From NCBI RefSeq assembly GCF_964355755.1, contig NC_092678.1, positions 13,982,922 to 14,046,921 on the forward strand: a DNA stretch of 64,000 nucleotides, given 5' to 3'. The stretch is from Antedon mediterranea (Eukaryota; Echinodermata; Crinoidea; Comatulida; Antedonidae). A model generated the notes under the pieces. That model saw only the letters and a list, made by a program, of their open reading frames with translations, was not told where the DNA came from and made no database searches. The translations under genes were made by a program, and so were the position numbers. Shown here one piece after another: positions 23,001 through 34,084 of this stretch (position 1 is its first letter; the number at the start of each line of letters is the position of its first letter).

Positions 23001-24834
23001 TTAAATTGAAGAAGGAACATAAACGAAAAAAAAACTTACCTGTAGAAAAATATCGCTTGATATGAGCTGTATTCATAGACGTATCGGTTCCACATGTAAT
23101 TACATCTTTTTTCAAACATTTTTCAAGGTCAACTAAGTGATGTTCCTCTGGATTACAAGCATCGCATACCACATGTAGCTTGTAACCACTACCTTCGTAT
23201 ATGTTACATACGGTTTGTAGTTGGTCCCTCAAGTAACTTAGTACCTGAACACATAAAAGTGGTGTAAAATATTACATTTAATTTACATTTACATTACATT
23301 TTGTTTAGAAGTGTTAATATCATGCATAATAATGATTACCTCCATGCAAACACTCGGTTGCAGTTGTCGTTTCTTTGGTTTGGCGCCACCAACTTTTGTG
23401 TTATAACTCTTTTCTGTCCTACGATATATTTGAAGCTAATAAGTAATAAAAAATAGAAAATATTTGTTGATGAATCCGTTCATTTTTTATTAAAGATGTG
23501 TAAACATCATTTGATAATTTGGTATGTTAAGTTGGTAGGTATAGGTGTGTAGTGCAAGATGCATTATGCAATGATATACCATAAGTAATACATATAATAT
23601 AGATTCTAATTGACATAGTATGTATTTATATGCTACAAACATGGTGAGCTATTCAACTATTATTATTCTACCTTAATTGTGTGTGGTTTTTCATTATCAC
23701 ACTTAATGTCTACGGCACCTAAACTGATTTTGTGATCTTTAAATTCAAAATCACTACGATTCCGGAAGACTTGTGAATCATCACTATCTGTTCCAGTCAA
23801 CAACTACTGTAAGGAGTGGTACACAGCCTCAGGAAGAAAGTCTGTCGGAGTCAGATAAATTGATATCATCTGCGTGTCATCTTTTGTCACTTCTAGACTA
23901 GTATTTGTATAAACTTTCATCCGACATGGCACCAAGAATTCACGGTTACCTTTTTCTTCCTGTTATTATAAACATTGATTTTGAACAATATTGAAAAGAG
24001 GATACAATATTTCAGTTTATTTTTTTAAACGATTATCAATTAACCAATATAATGAGTAAGCTTCATACATACCGTTTTTTTCTCAAAAATTAATCAAACA
24101 CCCTCATCACTTCTATAAAGATGTTAAAATTACCTTCGTCTTGATTTTGCCATAAATAACGCAATACCTTTTCCTCAAGAATACCTTCATCTTCAAGTCT
24201 TTTCCATCGCCTTTTCAGTTCCATCTGTACTCAAATAATGTAACAATTTTAAAGAGAATTTTACTTCAAATTGCAGTAATACTGATCACGTCTACATTAA
24301 CTTATTAACGAAAGACCAGAATTGTACAAAATACCAATCTAGGGTAGTCTAGATAGTTTCACTTTTCTACTTTAACGCCATATTTTTCAGATACAAAATG
24401 ATAGAACAGATTCGCACTCTAAATGTTCATTTGTAAAAAATTACCATAACAAATTAATTGACAACATTGCCATCTTTTCCGTTGGATCAAACAGCCTATT
24501 GTTCGGCACGGATTGCAACCACTCCCCGTCTATCTGTAAGTAGACCGTTTAAAATATTTATTTGAGGATATTTGTAGGCCTGTGTTCATTATTATTCTGA
24601 TCGAATTTCTAGTATTAATATTATAATTGTCTAACATACATCTTTAATATGTGGTGGAAATACTGTGATAACAGTTGTCAACATCTGTATCATCGTGTGA
24701 ATATTAGTTATTATTGTGTTCCTTAATTTCTCGTCTTTATTGGAATACATAACCTTTCCAATGTCATTCATATACGTTATGGCTACAATGATCGCTTCTT
24801 CGGAAATTCCACATTCAGTGCCAATTCTTGAAGC
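16605..24834 (-). CDS. Roco-family gene, 3' half, with COR and DED-like regions
   Basis: A minus-strand multi-exon model with matching phases: 24640-24834, 24134-24224, 23672-23955, 23340-23435, 23040-23244, 21292-21321, 20985-21041, 19873-20007 and 16605-17098. The first exons spell a COR domain (V-I-T-V; R-R-W-K-R-L-E-D-E-G-I-L; F-L-V-P-C; F-R-N-R-S-D-F), the region after the Roc GTPase in Roco proteins. A Cys-bearing C-terminal segment follows (V-V-C-D-A-C; L-E-K-C-L), then three short linker exons (one Pro/Val-rich), all with phase 1 at both ends, and a last exon of 163 residues with death-effector-like helices. The Roc GTPase and LRR exons must lie to the right and were not found. An in-frame TAG near 23810 falls in the COR exon, so the copy may be a pseudogene or carry a sequence error. 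In echinoderms Roco and death-fold proteins are expanded immune-type families; signalling is the likely role. Confidence 0.6.
17184..17240. repeat. Small inverted repeat around actagatggtacgc
   Basis: The sequence tagatggtacgctcgc is followed by gcgtaccatcta, a 12-bp inverted repeat with a loop holding gctcgcttcactc. It lies upstream of the DED-like exon's acceptor, in intron DNA. Confidence 0.6.
17737..17970. repeat. 66-bp tandem repeat with partial copies
   Basis: Two near-identical 66-bp units (aatgcaaacattgagaag ... tttatatatct) start at 17737 and 17803. Shorter copies of the cagtaataaagtttattt part follow at about 17895 and 17943. Confidence 0.85.
17880..18600. repeat. Segmental duplicate A (paired with 34.09-34.77 kb)
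   Basis: About 700 bp match 34085-34775 with small indels and scattered substitutions, including long identical stretches such as aaggcgcgatttaccg. It lies in the last intron of the Roco-type model. The 35-codon ORF at 18303 is kept open in both copies. Confidence 0.85.
18303..18410 (+). CDS. 35-residue ORF with signal-like start, duplicated
   Basis: ATG to TGA, with a hydrophobic start (MRSVLVLLCAGIF) and a polar end holding an R-K pair and a terminal N-R. The same frame exists at 34473-34580. Between the copies the last half is identical in protein, while the signal-like half carries most of the roughly eight substitutions, largely non-synonymous. It could be a small secreted peptide, or an open frame kept by chance. 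Confidence 0.25.
   Translation: MRSVLVLLCAGIFQVGHPLDSVYHDRKTPLFGANR
18745..18805 (-). pseudogene. Decayed copy of a linker exon
   Basis: On the minus strand the acceptor ttaatttag|g, the body agtcaccgatgt and the end ccaagtgaaag parallel the linker exon at 20985-21041 (agtcaccaacgt ... ccaagtgaag|gtaaat). This copy has lost the GT donor and has an in-frame TGA, so it is a dead exon duplicate. Confidence 0.5.
20050..20980. other. Intron region, no further gene recognised
   Basis: Intron DNA of the Roco-type model between the Pro/Val linker exon and the linker exon at 20985. A plus-strand frame at 20133-20408 has no recognisable domain. Confidence 0.3.
21147..21184. repeat. Perfect 17-bp hairpin
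   Basis: The arm ccatagagatattatag and its exact reverse complement are separated by tgaa. It lies in an intron of the Roco-type model. Confidence 0.85.
22024..22437 (+). pseudogene. LINE C-terminal zinc-knuckle domain
   Basis: An open stretch of 137 codons contains I-R-L-G-F-S-C-L-N, C-T-C-G-F-x-x-E-N-L-L-H-F-L-C-Y-C-P-x-Y and a terminal helix. This is the conserved segment downstream of the reverse transcriptase in several LINE clades, thought to bind nucleic acid. The frame is open but has no intact partner RT. Confidence 0.6.
22480..22520 (+). promoter_or_regulatory. LINE 3'-end stem-loop
   Basis: The arms gaggcgcctt and aaggcgcctc form a perfect 10-bp stem just before the poly(A) tail, as in stringent-type LINEs where the RT recognises a 3' hairpin. 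Confidence 0.6.
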
Positions 24835-24999
24835 CTATAATACATTATTTAAATTAGTAAATATGAATAAATATAACATTTTTTATATAACAATAACCTA
24901 TACTATTTTAGTTATAAATGTATACTCTACTACCTTCACAAGTTCTAGTATGCTTAGATTTATAATGAACGTTTATAAATATTGTACAGGAAAATAAGA

Positions 25000-26170
25000 A
25001 AGCTCAAGTTAAACCGTTGGTAATACATATTTTACTATTATGTCACAACATTGCATTAAATTAATTAAATAATATTACTGTTTATATCTACCAAGCTATC
25101 GTAATTGTTTTCTACTCTTACTGTATTCCAATCCACTCAGGCAGCTGATGCTTAACTTACTCTCTTGTACTTCGCAATTTATTTCTGGTTGTTTTACTTT
25201 AGGCCTATCGTTTTAGCTATTGTTTGCCTATTTGATTTGTATCTTCATTACATTAGATTTGCACGTTTGACTGCTGATACCATATGACGTCATTTTTTAT
25301 GATTATGCGCATTTTTTATGTACGTACTGTAAACGTGGTTTAAAGATTCACCGAACTCAATGAAACGATCTTTTTAATGTACAATTACACATGTATTATA
25401 AATGTATTTTATAACGGGACGCATATTATGGAGATTTAAATCGTTTCTTATTATTCAATGCCGTAGATTGTTGGAGGCAAAATTCTTATTAACGTAAAGA
25501 TAAAGCTTTGCCAGAATTAGTTATGTGAAACTTGGGCGGAAATCGACTGGAATCTAAAATATTTTAGTAGTATATTTTTAAAATAAGATTATTATATAGG
25601 CCTATTATATAACACCTAAATAAATTCATTTGATTGGACGATTGTGGGTCACATGGCGTGCAATAGTGCGCACTATTAAACGATCGTTTAATAGTACGAA
25701 AAAAAAAACATTTCGCGGATAAATTACTCTAAATTTTAGAAATACTGTAATATGGCTCTGTACAGTGAAATACAACAGCGCCACCTGTCGTCTGGCCTCA
25801 GTTTCGTATCTCTTTTAAACATTTTTATTGTGTGTACGAAAAAAGATATACTGCAGCTAATGGCTCTGTACTGTGAAATACAACAGCGTCACCTGTCGTC
25901 TCGTATCAGTTTCGTTTGTTAACACCACCGCGGGTAGCAGATTTTTGTGTCCGATTTGGACATATACATGTACTAATTTCATTCAAAAAGGCATTTAAAT
26001 TAGCTTTAAATGGTTCTTTAGGATTTTGATTAATTAATGGGGACATCCCTACAAGACGTGGAATTGTTGGAAAAACCATAATTAGCCTAGATAAGTTCCA
26101 ATTGTTTGTCGAAGTTTTGCTTTTCAGCCAAGCTAGTACTACTAGGCTACTAGGTTTTAGCCAAGGCCAT
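25000..26170. other. Upstream flank of the Roco-type exons
   Basis: No further exons were recognised. A diverged direct duplication of about 65 bp lies at 25752-25812 and 25860-25918 (gtgaaatacaacagcg and acctgtcgtct shared), with a 108-bp offset. Confidence 0.45.
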
Positions 26171-26175
26171 GCTAG

Positions 26176-27060
26176 TGTTATGCGCGATTTGAACGATTTG
26201 CGCAATTTAAAATTGCGCGAAGAATTCATTGCGCAATTTGAATTGAAACATCTGTTTCAAATTGCGCAAGCAACGTATTAAATTGTGCAAGTAATCTGCA
26301 AATTGCGCAAGATTTTTTTCGACAGATTGTGAAATCATGCACACTCATATTTTTATAGTAATTTCCAAGAATGATTCAAAATTAAAGATAATATCGCATT
26401 TCCTTATTTTTTATAGTAGTGAAAATATTGTTATTGTTAGCATACCGTCGAAGACCCGACAAAGGACCACAAAGGTGGTGTTTCCGGCGGGCACGTGCAC
26501 GGCGGGCGGCTAATACTACTCTATAGCCTCCTACTACTGGCTATGTTTTGATAGCAAGTCTAACCGTTGGTGGCGGTAGACTATGTTGTGTATTACTACA
26601 TTAATTTTTGTTATTTTTACATTTATTTTGATTTATTTTAAGTTACATGAGTGATAATATTATTTAATTGTGTATGCCATTTATGTTGTGTATTATACAC
26701 ATGTTATCTTCGCATTTATTATGTTTCATTTTGAGTTATTAGTTTCGAATAAATTATTATTGTTAACCGATCGTCGACGTTAGCACGCATTCGGGTAGAA
26801 TTCTGCTGCGCAATTTGATATTGCGCAAGTTGATTGCGCAATTTAATATTACGTAAGAAAATCTGTGCGCAATTTCAAATTGCGCAAGAATTCCTTGCGC
26901 AATTTGAAATTGCGCAAGGAATTTTATTGCGCAATTTGATATTGCGCAAGTTGATTGCGTAATTTAATATTGCGCAAGGAAATCTGTGCGCAATTTCAAA
27001 TTGCGCAAGAATTCTTTGCGCAATTTCAAATTGTGCAAATCGTTCAAATCGCGCATAACA
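26176..27060. mobile_element. 885-bp MITE with palindrome-rich termini
   Basis: The ends are long TIRs: tgttatgcgcgatttgaac continues for more than 50 bp and is matched in reverse complement at the right end. Both ends are flanked by ctag, a possible palindromic target duplication. The subterminal parts consist of repeated small palindromes of the type ttgcgcaattt-aaattgcgcaa. There is no transposase ORF, so it is non-autonomous. The interior at 26445-26585 is GC-rich. Confidence 0.8.
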
Positions 27061-27523
27061 CTAGTATTAGGCTAGGCCTAGCCTAGGCGTTTTAGCCTTG
27101 CTAGGCCTAGGATTGTTTGGTCGTTTGTTGACATAATTAACACAAAAGTAGGTGTGTTTATAAAATCCATATAAATATAACATTTAATATAAAATTATTA
27201 AAAACCAAATGTTACTGTTTTTAATCAATGTGAATGAAATGTAGGCGGGTAGTAACAAAGTGCGAGGCAGCGAGGCACGCGAGGCAGGGAAGGCATGCGA
27301 GGCAGGGAAGGCATGCGAGGCAAGTCAGAAATTTATGCGAGGCATCGTTTTACCATCATCAAAAAATGCGAGGCATCATTTTATCATTTCTCAAAATTGC
27401 AAGGCAGGAAATCACCGAAATTGAAGTAGCCTAGGCCTAGGCCCGCTAGGCTAGTTTCCTTTTGCACCTGCCTTGTATTTTAACCAACTTTATCCTGAAT
27501 ACCACAGCTTAGAATTAGTAGGC

Positions 27524-28134
27524 CTACTTTAATGAAGAAAAATCACATAAAAGTAACAATAAATCCATTAAATTGGTGATTTTACAGACGTTGTTTTTCT
27601 CGCATTTCGCACACTCAATGTTCAATATTTTGGTTTCTATGGAACGCCAAAAGAGCAAAATTAATTAGAGGGCTAAAAACTCCATTTATATTTAACGCAT
27701 TATTTGGTGAAAATCAAGTACAATTTCAATAGATTTTGTCACTGTCAGTAAGGAAAAATGTTACTGTTGATAATGTACACGGTTTCGTTAACCTTTTAAA
27801 GAATAAAATAGAAAAATTCATCATAATATCCTTAGTAGGATGTCCTAGGTCTAGACTAGGTAGTGATGTTGATTTAGGATCGATTATTATTCTTTGAAAA
27901 CAGAATAGTATCAGCAGTAACATATTACAGCATTTTTATTGACAAATTAACAAATATATTGAAATAAAACGTGTTTTTCACCAATAAATGCATGAGAAAT
28001 TGATGCATTCCACTGAGTTTTAGTCCTCTATTATCGTTGCTCTTTTGGCGCTCCATAGAAACAAAAATATTGAACATTGAATAAGTTAAGGATTTATTTG
28101 TTACTTTTTATGTGATTCTTTCATTAAAGTACTC
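27524..28134. mobile_element. Fold-back element with ~200-bp inverted arms
   Basis: The left arm (tactttaatgaa, cacataaaa, gtaacaa, ttcaatgttcaatatttt, gccaaaagagc) is matched in reverse complement from 28134 back to about 27960. Similarity continues inward (tttggtgaaaa / ttttcacca). The ends are tactttaatga. There is no ORF inside. It is a MITE-like or Foldback-type element. Confidence 0.8.
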
Positions 28135-28371
28135 ATGAGGTATACTTCTAAGGTGTGGTATTCACACGATAAAATAACTGTGCGAGTCGGTACGATTGGA
28201 CGTGTACGCCAACAATGTTCATTTTGTAATGATTTAAACTGCATTAAATCTCAAACGGGTCTCAAATCATCATTTTTTATGAAGTTAGTCTAACAGGTCT
28301 TACTGAAGACGGAACCTAAACTGTGATTTAGCCTACTAAACAAATAGAATCTGTTTCTAAAAGCTAGCCTC

Positions 28372-29198
28372 ATGACATCTAACTCGAAGGAAACTCCCGC
28401 CTCAACTGGCCCGTCTACACGGCAGTCCAAACAAGCTCGATCGACTTTGTCGGAAATTATTAACAGTACCGATATGCTCTCACTCATTGAAGATAACATC
28501 AAAAAAGCTTTTAATGGACCATTAATGGCTGAACTTATCGGTAAGCTGATACGTTTTCAAATGAAACATTTATTAACTTAATTAACAAAACCGTTAAGAA
28601 AAGCCTTGAGGCGACTATGGACAGAATCGATCGTGTTGAAGGCTCACTATTTGTTTGTGAAAGCAAAATAGATGACATAACAAATGAATTTGAGTCCATC
28701 AGCTCCTTTGTAGATGATATAAAAACTGAAATGCACAATATACACAACTCAGTTGATGATCTAGAGCAATATTCACGCAGAAATAATATCAGAATTTTTG
28801 GAATGCCTGAATCTGACAACGAGAACACTGATGAATTAGTATGCAAATTAGCAAGCAGCAAGCTGGGTGTAAACATCAACTTACACGACATTGACCGCTC
28901 ACACCGAACAGGACGAAAGAATGCTAAAGCACGTCGACCTAGGCCAATTATTGTAAAGTTTACCTCATATAGAAGTCGAAGAAACGTTATAACAGTGAGA
29001 AGGAAATTAAAAGGCTCTGGGATATCTATCCAAGAGGATCTTACCCTAAAAAGACGCAATCTTCTGGCTCAATTGAAGCAACATCAGAATACAAACAGTG
29101 TTTGGTCGATTGATGGACGTATTTTTGCAACCATCTTGAAGAATGGCAGGGAAGTTGTAACTCCTATACTTTCTATTTCTGACATTGGCAAATCTTAA
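28372..29198 (+). pseudogene. LINE ORF1 protein (coiled coil and RRM-like)
   Basis: The N-terminal part is open to 28581, shifts frame near 28540, and continues to 29198. It has a coiled coil with heptads (about 28620-28770), then L-E-Q-Y-S-R-R-N-N-I-R-I-F-G-M-P near 28763, which marks the start of the RRM-like domain of L1-type ORF1 proteins, and a basic C-terminal part. Such proteins bind LINE RNA and act as chaperones. One frameshift inactivates this copy. Confidence 0.75.
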
Positions 29199-29616
29199 TT
29201 TTAAACTATTGTATTATTATTCTTATTACTATAGTTATTGATATACTTTATTATAATCGTTTAATCTGCTGTTTTTGCGTATCAGTTCCAAATTAACACT
29301 TCTGATTAAACCATTTTTCACGTGTATATTTATACCATTGCGGTATTAGTTACTATTATTATTATCTTGCTATTCCATCACATACTTATCACATTTAGTG
29401 TCTCTATGCTGACTTCATCATTATTTTATTCCCCATACATTAAATGCATTGAATTTAAATCATTTAATTAAATTCTATCATCTCTGGGCATTTTAGAACT
29501 CTGTGCCTGTGATGTATGTGCTTATTGTGTATGAATATGTATTTATGTGTGTATGTGTATATATGTATATAATACGGAACTTTTTAATAAAATTAATTAA
29601 TTAATAAAAGAACCTT

Positions 29617-31288
29617 TAATAGTAGCAAATCTATTCAATGACCACTTTACAAATATTGGACCCAACCTTGCTGGAAAAATAAACAATGACTCTGATAAAA
29701 CTTTTCATCACTTCTTACATCCCCCTATTCCTAACTCAATTTTTCTTTCACCTGTAACCGAACAAGAAGTGCACAAAATCACAAATTCATTTAAAAGCAA
29801 CAAGGCCTCTGGCATCGATGACATTTGTGCTAAAGTTATTAAAAAATCCATTGACACTATTCTCTCTCCTCTCACTTACATTTTTAATTTATCTCTTACA
29901 TCTGGTGTTTTTCCCAACTCCCTAAAAATTGATAAAGTTATTCCAATTTTCAAGAAAGGTAGCAAGTCCGATCCAAATAACTATCGTCCAATCTCCATCC
30001 TTCCCTTTTTTTCAAAGATTCTTGAAAAGATTATTTATAACCACGTCTATGATTTTATAAGCAAGCACAATATTCTTTATAATAAACAATTCGGATTTAG
30101 GAAAAACTATTCTACGTCTTTTGCGCTAATTGATTTATCCAACAACATTATTGATGCAATTCAAAACAATTCTTTTCCCTCTGGCTTGCTTATTGACCTG
30201 TCGAAAGCTTTTGATACTATTGACCATCATATTCTGATTACTAAACTTTCAAATTATGGTATCCGTGGTGTTGCTCTTAAACTTTTAAAAAATTACTTAT
30301 CAAATAGATTTCAATGTACTTCTGTTAACAATCATACCTCTGATCTTAAGCCCATTACCTGTGGTGTTCCCCAAGGGTCCTTGCTTGGCCCTCTTTTATT
30401 TCTAATTTACATCAATGATTTACCAAACGCCTCAGATATCCTTACCTTTTATCTTTATGCAGATGACACGACTTTATTTTTTAAAAGTGTTAACTTTCAA
30501 TCAATTTTTCATACTTTTAACCAAGAATTAATTAATATTAACGATTATTTTAATGTGAATAAACTTTCAATAAACCTAAGTAAATGCAACTTTATGTTGT
30601 TTGGAATACGTCATCAAAAACTGACCGACGAGTCTCATAAAATTCTGATTGGTGATCAAGTAATTCCCCATGTTAAGCAAACCAAATTTCTAGGTGTTTT
30701 AATTGACCAAGAGCTAAATTTTAAAAATCATATAAAAGAAATTGAATTAAAAATTTCTAAAAACATTGGCATACTTTATCGTCTGTCTTCTTTTTACCGT
30801 CTCAAATTTTACGCAATATTTACTGTTCCTTTATTCTGCCTTTTATTAGTTACTGTAACATTGTATGGGCCAATAATTACCCTTCAAATCTTAGTAAAAT
30901 ACACGTCCTTCAAAAGAAAGCTGTTCGTCTTATCTCGGGTAACTCACGTCTTGCTCATACTAATATTCTTTTTTATAACCTTAAACTCTTAACTGTGCAC
31001 GATATTAATAAACTCCAACAATGCATTTTCGTTTATGAACATATTAATTCCAAACTGCCTTCTAACTTTTCCTGTAATTTTTTAACTAACTCTGAAATCC
31101 ATTCGTATAACACAAGGGCATCACAGGACCTTCATCTTCCTCAACCTAAACTAACTAAAATGAAACATAACATTCGCTATAGTGGTTCTAAACTATTCAA
31201 TAATCTACCTCCCGAAATGTCATCATCGTCTTCTAGCAAAATGTTCTCTTTTAAACTTAAAGAATATCTTATTTCAAATTATAACTAA
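29617..31288 (+). pseudogene. LINE reverse transcriptase
   Basis: RT motifs in order: N-N-Y-R-P-I-S-I-L-P near 29977, Q-F-G-F-R-K near 30087, L-I-D-L-S-K-A-F-D-T near 30193, G-V-P-Q-G-S-L-L-G-P near 30363, Y-A-D-D-T near 30455 and F-L-G-V-L-I near 30690. The main frame (29769-30992) shifts near 30815, and the C terminus is completed in the frame of 30995-31288. The upstream part from about 29617 is open but has no ATG. The copy is dead, but only recently, judging by the small number of breaks. Confidence 0.8.
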
Positions 31289-31360
31289 TTGTTTTCTCTA
31301 TTTTGTAATATTTTTTTAACTTTAGAAACTTTTTCGAAATTGCTTCCTTTACTGTTGGTG

Positions 31361-31378
31361 TGTGTGTGTGTGTGTCTG
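31361..31378. repeat. (tg)n microsatellite
   Basis: Pure tgtg run in the LINE 3' UTR. Confidence 0.9.
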
Positions 31379-31686
31379 TTGATCTATATGTGTTTGTGTA
31401 TTTATATGTTTACATTTATATATATAAGTATATAATGTTCTTACATGGCTTCCCAACATACAAGTTTTAATTGGATTTTTTTTTCCAATTGATCGATACT
31501 TTCTTGGGTTTTTTTGCCTCTTTCATTTTGTATATAACTGAATCATCTTTTTATACATTATGATTTACTGTATTATATCTCTAAAAAAAAAAAAAATATT
31601 TATTTATAAAATATCAGAAATTATAATGTTTTTTTACTCAAATATGAATGAAAGAAATAAATGTTTATTTGAATTTGAATTTGAAT

Positions 31687-33630
31687 AAAGTTAGTTATCA
31701 AATTTGGAGTAAAAATACAAGCGAAGGAAACTAGTGCCAGGTTTATTAGTACGTACATGGACAACAATAAATAAAAATCGTTCGTAATATACCTAGCTTA
31801 CTAAAACAGGAATAGTGTATCATTATTAAATATTACACCAATTATTATTATATCAAAATTGATTAAATTATTTTCTACATAGGCCTCTTATCTAGGTTAG
31901 GGCTAAGCATATTAGCTAAAGTTAAATTTTAGGCCTAGTATTACAATTATCGGACGTAAGTCTTTTTTCACACGCGCTCCAGAATTCTGTTGCAATTTTT
32001 TTCTTTGCGGCATGTTATTGGATCGCCATATCAGTTACCTTTTATTCACCGCCAGTTATTGAACTTGTCCTGGCAATCGCTGTTCACCTTATTTGCGAGA
32101 GAGGTACACGTGTTGTTCCTAGAGAATGGAAGGTCAAAAATGTCTTTGGCACGCCGCTCAGAGAGAAGTCTGTGCGTTGCTGCTGAAACCACGTGCTATA
32201 GGAGGGGAATGCACCACAATAATCCTCTGAGCTGAGGGCTGAATCATTCCGCTACCTGCTAAATAGTAAAGAGGGATTTTCCATCTCTCGGGTCTACCGG
32301 ATCTAGGCGCAGGGGTGTGACAAAATATTATTTTCACTCTGCTATGTTCGAGAGACATGTGAGTGAACACGCTCGAAATGCCAACAAACATTGCAGTCAA
32401 ATGAAGTACATTCATAAATTATCGGAATATATTGTGTGGAAATTGTAAAATCAGTATATAAGATTACATCGAGAGAACTTACAATGAGGCCTATATTAGA
32501 AATCGGGTGAAACCCCAATAGCCGAATAAGGTAGCTGAGTTGTTATGTTAGGTCTGTAACTGCGTGTGTCGCGGATGTCAATCATATTTTACAAGATGTT
32601 TAGGCGCCGATGTTTAAACTAAATAATTAATACCAATTAGGCCTACCATATTTATTTGAATAAAGCACCCGTCTCCTGTACACACAGTCTCATGGATGCC
32701 AATGCTGAAACATACCCGCACACAATAACACGAGGATGCTTCGCATTTACCTAGATTCGTTTTTGACGACTAAAGCAATCGAATCTAGGTAAAACGATTT
32801 AACATGACACGCTGTTTTACAATATAAATAGTTTGTTAAATTGAATTGCTGGTCTCATTTCTTTCCGTACCCAACTTTATTTTGAATAGGATTTATTCAT
32901 GTTATGCATTTTTTTTTGTTCTGTAATAGCCTACATTGTGTAAATAGTTTATTGTTTACGTACTCTTTTCAAATGTATGTTGTGTTTTTTGTTATTTAGC
33001 AGACTTGTATTTGTTGCACATACTCTATCTTAGGTTTTTTATAATAAATGGGCACACTTTTATTCAACTACTACATGCTATCGTATCTGCTACGTGTGGA
33101 GTGCCTTGCGTTCACTTATGTACAGTACGGCGAAGCTTTATTCGAATGATCCTGGGTACGTACTAGGGAGTAAACTCCCGTATAGCTGATATTGCAAACT
33201 ATCGAATCCCATGAGTTATCTATAGTTCCATTTATTATCATTGAAACAGAAAAAAGATATATGACACGTTGAAAAGTTAGTTTTGAAGTAATACACACCC
33301 TTTTTTAACTTCCTATCAATTCTGTTTGATATCACATTTTCACGCATTTTCTTGGTTAGCTCGGCAACTGTACAAAAATTGCAACTGGTAAGAAAAGTTT
33401 ATATACAAATTTGTTTTTTAGAGTTTATGAAAAACACTGAATTGCATTTAATCTATATCAATGTGTACTTCAATTATTTTAAAGCATTACACAACCTAGT
33501 GCTTATTCCTAACACAGTGTTGGTAAATTCTCTAAATAAGCCTATACAATGTGAAAAAGAGCAAAATATAAAACTTGACAAACTACACTCTTTTCTTTGA
33601 TCAATTCAACATAATTTAAACGAATAATTT
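31687..33630. other. No gene recognised; GC-richer block at 32.0-32.42 kb
   Basis: Mostly AT-rich DNA. The stretch 31990-32420 is clearly GC-richer than its neighbours and has overlapping open frames on both strands but no recognisable domain. A 13-bp inverted repeat (ttacctagattcg / cgaatctaggtaa) lies at 32745-32790. Confidence 0.35.
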
Positions 33631-33636
33631 ACCGTT

Positions 33637-33730
33637 TTAATATTCAATTTTATCCCATTTGCTCTCTCCATTTGCATGAAAAGCAGTCAGTGTAACGATA
33701 CCATCCGTCGATGGTTCTTTGGGATTGAAT
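33637..33730 (-). CDS. Possible last exon of a minus-strand gene
   Basis: After the acceptor tttttaacatag, 30 codons run to TAA at 33637-33639 with well-formed coding character (F-N-P-K-E-P near the start, W-D-K-I-E-Y at the end). It begins in phase 2. No upstream exon could be fixed, and the family is not recognised. Confidence 0.3.
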
Positions 33731-34084
33731 CTATGTTAAAAATGTAAGTAAGTTGAACAGTAATTTGCTTTAATTATTATCATCTACATCAAATGTATAA
33801 GTAAAATTCTTGATATATCAATACCGAAACGTATGTTACATACTAATACTAATAATAATAAAACAATATCTTTTAAAAAACATGGATATTCTAAAAATTA
33901 AAAAAGAGGTAATCAATAATCAACACGTTTAAACTTATTATAAATTTTAAATTTTTTTTGAAACAGATGATTAATAATATCCTGATTTTGTCAACACAAA
34001 ATATGTCAAACATTTGTATTTTGTTTACCTCTCTCTAAGCATGGCCTTTACGTATTATATTATTATGTGTTTATAATGTAAAAG

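Larger units (their letters stand above)
28290..31686 (+). mobile_element. LINE with ORF1 and RT, endonuclease missing
   Basis: An ORF1 region (28372-29198), about 420 bp of non-coding DNA, an RT region (29617-31288) and a 3' end with a (tttgaa)n tail at 31669-31686. No endonuclease lies between ORF1 and RT, so there is an internal deletion or two joined fragments. RT wording (G-I-D-D-I; L-S-K-A-F-D-T-I-D-H; V-P-Q-G-S-L-L-G-P) fits the L2/CR1/Jockey side of LINE diversity. The 5' end is uncertain. Confidence 0.75.

Noticed and set aside
24448-24528. Extra exon between the first two COR exons
   Set aside because: Its donor phase would create a TGA with the next exon, while direct joining of the neighbours gives a continuous COR sequence.
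32100-32200. Possible RNase MRP or similar RNA on the minus strand
   Set aside because: Only an 11-base word recalled the vertebrate RNA; no other conserved element or promoter was found.
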